From the NCBI GenBank assembly GCA_964516325.1, contig CAZFAP010000222.1, positions 1 through 6,624 of the forward strand: DNA of 6,624 nt, read 5' to 3'. Positions within the stretch are counted from its first letter, which is position 1, and every line of letters starts with the position of its first letter. This document shows positions 4,481-6,624 of the stretch, in pieces. Origin of the DNA: CAZFAP01 sp964516325 (lineage in GTDB: Bacteria; Auribacterota; JABMQX01). The notes under the pieces are model-generated. The model had not been told where the DNA came from. It made no database searches and saw only the letters and a program-made list of their open reading frames with translations. The position numbers and the translations under genes were made by a program.

Positions 4481-6574
4481 ATGGAACGTCGTCATCGAAA
4501 CCGATTGGTAAAAGAGAACAGCCCGTATCTTCTTCAGCACGCCGCTAATCCTGTGGACTGGTATCCCTGGGGGGAAGAGGCTATGGAGCGAGCCGCGAGA
4601 GAGGACAAACCGATTCTGCTGAGCATCGGCTATTCGGCGTGCCATTGGTGCCACGTGATGGAGAAGGAATCGTTCGAGGACGAGGAGACCGCGCGGTTGA
4701 TGAACGAGCTTTTCATCAACGTCAAGGTGGACCGAGAGGAGCGGCCAGACCTGGACCGGTTGTACATGAACGCGGTGCAGATTCTCAGCGGGAACGCTGG
4801 CTGGCCTTTGACGGTTTTCCTCACGCCGGAGCTTGTCCCTTTCTATGGGGGAACGTATTTTCCGCCGGAAGACCGCGGGGGAATGCCCGGGTTTGGGAAG
4901 GTTTTGAGGAGCGTGGCGGCGGCCTATCGGGGGAGGAAGGAGCAGATTAACAAGGGCACAGGACATCTGGTTGACGCTCTGCGCAACGCAAGCTCTTTCC
5001 GAGGCGAGGCGAATCCCTTGTCCAATGAACTAATCGGTCAGGCCTATTCGTCCCTCGTCCAGCAGTTCGATTGGAAGCACGGGGGATTTGGCGGGGCGCC
5101 GAAATTTCCGCAGGTCAGCGCTCTGGGTTTTCTTCTGCGAGTGGCTTTTACCGAGGAGCCCGGGCGAGCGCGCGAGATGGTCGAGAAAACGCTCGATGGC
5201 ATGGCTGCCGGAGGGATTCGCGACCAACTCGGCGGAGGGTTCCACAGATACAGCGTTGACGAGAGGTGGCTTGTTCCTCACTTCGAGAAGATGCTGTACG
5301 ACAATGCGATGCTGGCGCGAATATATGTGGACGCGTACGCCGCGACCGGGAACGAGGAGTATGCGGAGGTCGCGCGAGAAACGCTGCGTTACGTCCTCCG
5401 CGAGATGACCAGCCCGGGCGGGGGATTCTATAGCTCGCAGGACGCCGACAGCGAGGGAGAGGAAGGGAAATACTACGTCTGGAGCGAGGAGGAGATTTTT
5501 TCGGTCCTGGGAGAAAAGGACGGGGCGATGGTTGCCCGGTTTTTCGGAGTGGATAAGGTCGGCAATTTCGAGGGGCACCGAAGCGTTCTCCATCGGCCGA
5601 TTTCGACGGAGACGCTCGCTCGTCTTTTCGACGTTGACCCCCGGGAGGTAGTTCAAGTTATCAAGCATGGGAAAGGAGCGTTGCTCGAAGAGAGAGAAAA
5701 ACGGGTTCGCCCTGCCCGGGACGAAAAGGTCATTGTTGCCTGGAATAGTTTGATGATCGGCGCCATGGCTCGAGGATACCAGGTGCTTGGGGAGGAGAGC
5801 TTTCTGAAGGCGGGGCAAAAGGCAGCGGATTTTCTGCTCACGGAGCTCAGAAACAAGGATGGGCTCCTGCACGTGTGGGCGAAGCGGAGGGGAAAAGTTC
5901 CCGGTTTTCTTGAGGACTACGTGCTATTGGGGGAGGGGCTGCTGGACTTGTGGGAGAGCGATTTCGATATCCGCTGGTTGAGAGAGGCTATTGCCCTCGC
6001 GGACGAGTTGATCAGACTATTCTGGGATGATCGGAGACAGTCGTTCCGCTCGACGGGACCAAAGCACGAACGGCTGATTGCGGACATTCCCGCGCTTCAG
6101 GATGATCCGGTTCCGTCGGGAAACGCGGCGGCGGTGCACCTGTTGCTGCGTCTGGGTGTCCTGACCGAGCAGAGGCACTATGCCGAAAAGGCGGAAGGCG
6201 TGCTGCGCAGTTTCTCGAATGTGATGGAGGGGTCTCCCGGAGCTGTCCCGCACCTATTGTCCGGATTGCATCGTCTTCTCTCCCCCTCGACTCAGATTGT
6301 CGTTGCAGGAGGCGATGATCCGGGCGAGGCAGAGGCTCACCTGGCGATCGCCCGAAAGGTTTACCTCCCGAACGCGATGGTTGTCCTCATAACAGCGCAA
6401 AACGCGGAGCAGCTTGAGAAGCTTGTCCCCCTTGTGGCAGGAAAGTCAGCCAGAAATGGGAAGACAATCGCCTACGTGTGCGTGGGCCAGACCTGTCTCG
6501 CCCCCGCAACGGACCCCCGCCAACTGGAAAAGCTCCTCCGCGACGTCCAGGGTGGGGGAGTGAAAGGTGCTTAG
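4481..6574 (+). CDS. DUF255 thioredoxin-domain protein (YyaL / SPATA20 family)
   Basis: A complete 697-residue member of the widespread family joining an N-terminal thioredoxin-like domain (DUF255, about 5-165) to a six-hairpin, glycosidase-like alpha/alpha barrel (about 180-600). It opens with NRLVKENSPYLLQHAANPVDW (core positions 7-27). GYSACHWCHVMEKESFED (50-67) holds the C54-H-W-C57 redox pair. VDREERPDLD (83-92) and GWPLTVFLTP (107-116) follow, the latter with the proline facing the redox site. The barrel shows GGFGGAPKFP (201-210), QLGGGFHRYSVDERW (249-263), PHFEKMLYDNA (266-276), SQDADSEGEEGKYYVW (319-334), ARDEKVIVAWNSLM (412-425), FLEDYVLLGEGLLDLWE (476-492) and VPSGNAA (544-550). 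The C-terminus has AYVCVGQTCLAPATD (664-678), a second conserved Cys-containing motif. Length matches the family. The biochemical role is not established; a cytoplasmic thiol-redox function is only inferred from CHWC. The ribosome site is weak (GAAGAAAG about 6-13 nt upstream). It follows a terminator, so it is probably transcribed separately from the radical SAM operon. Confidence 0.95.
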   Translation: MERRHRNRLVKENSPYLLQHAANPVDWYPWGEEAMERAAREDKPILLSIGYSACHWCHVMEKESFEDEETARLMNELFINVKVDREERPDLDRLYMNAVQILSGNAGWPLTVFLTPELVPFYGGTYFPPEDRGGMPGFGKVLRSVAAAYRGRKEQINKGTGHLVDALRNASSFRGEANPLSNELIGQAYSSLVQQFDWKHGGFGGAPKFPQVSALGFLLRVAFTEEPGRAREMVEKTLDGMAAGGIRDQLGGGFHRYSVDERWLVPHFEKMLYDNAMLARIYVDAYAATGNEEYAEVARETLRYVLREMTSPGGGFYSSQDADSEGEEGKYYVWSEEEIFSVLGEKDGAMVARFFGVDKVGNFEGHRSVLHRPISTETLARLFDVDPREVVQVIKHGKGALLEEREKRVRPARDEKVIVAWNSLMIGAMARGYQVLGEESFLKAGQKAADFLLTELRNKDGLLHVWAKRRGKVPGFLEDYVLLGEGLLDLWESDFDIRWLREAIALADELIRLFWDDRRQSFRSTGPKHERLIADIPALQDDPVPSGNAAAVHLLLRLGVLTEQRHYAEKAEGVLRSFSNVMEGSPGAVPHLLSGLHRLLSPSTQIVVAGGDDPGEAEAHLAIARKVYLPNAMVVLITAQNAEQLEKLVPLVAGKSARNGKTIAYVCVGQTCLAPATDPRQLEKLLRDVQGGGVKGA

Positions 6575-6624
6575 CCAATGTTTGTCAGTTGTTGTCGTAA
6601 GTTGTTGATTTGCAAGGGGCCAGT
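6575..6624. other. downstream spacer with short direct repeat
   Basis: After the DUF255 stop, AGTTGTTG occurs at 6587-6594 and 6600-6607, 13 bp apart. No terminator hairpin or new gene start is visible before the window ends. Confidence 0.25.

Noticed and set aside
4092..4511. 139-codon plus-strand open frame in the intergenic region
   Set aside because: It spans both terminator-like structures, overlaps the DUF255 start out of frame, and has no motif or ribosome site that supports it.
6587..6607. AGTTGTTG direct repeat near the window end as a repeat array
   Set aside because: Only two 8-bp copies in a low-complexity G/T stretch; too little to call an array or binding site.

Overview
The window comes from a moderately GC-rich bacterium with sigma70-like promoters (TTGACA -35 boxes) and generous non-coding spacers. 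Nothing in it fixes the phylum. A B12-type radical SAM enzyme, a membrane-anchored multi-CXXC protein of no recognised family and an Rrf2 regulator would suit an uncultured or anaerobe-related lineage, but that is inference. There are no rRNA or tRNA genes, transposases, phage genes or CRISPR arrays.

Layout. Positions 1-146 hold a C-rich tract and a near-consensus promoter driving an Rrf2-family regulator (147-590, +) with three cysteines placed for an Fe-S cluster. It faces a convergent gene (652-1176, -) for a small membrane-anchored protein with three CXXC pairs; a hairpin lies between them. A 492-bp divergent spacer (1177-1668) carries a minus-strand promoter for the CXXC protein, two stem-loops, and a plus-strand promoter. 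The -35 and -10 of that plus-strand promoter sit in the two arms of a perfect 8-bp inverted repeat. This promoter is positioned to drive a two-gene operon: a family-2 glycosyltransferase with a C-terminal membrane region (1669-2547) and a cobalamin-binding-type radical SAM enzyme (2579-4027), 31 bp apart. A 453-bp spacer (4028-4480) ends the operon with a hairpin-plus-T terminator near 4252-4290. It is followed by a complete DUF255 / thioredoxin-domain protein of the YyaL / SPATA20 type (4481-6574).

How they may work together. The glycosyltransferase and radical SAM enzyme probably act in one pathway that modifies a membrane lipid or a lipid-linked sugar. This rests on their operon arrangement and on the membrane-anchored, polyprenyl-phosphate type of the glycosyltransferase. 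The substrate cannot be read from the sequence. The Rrf2 regulator could sense Fe-S, redox or NO status, but no target beyond possible autoregulation is visible. The most notable signals are the promoter-embedded inverted repeat at 1504-1530, the glycosyltransferase-radical SAM pair, and the unclassified CXXC membrane protein. I found no clear evidence of a wholly new defence or mobile system.
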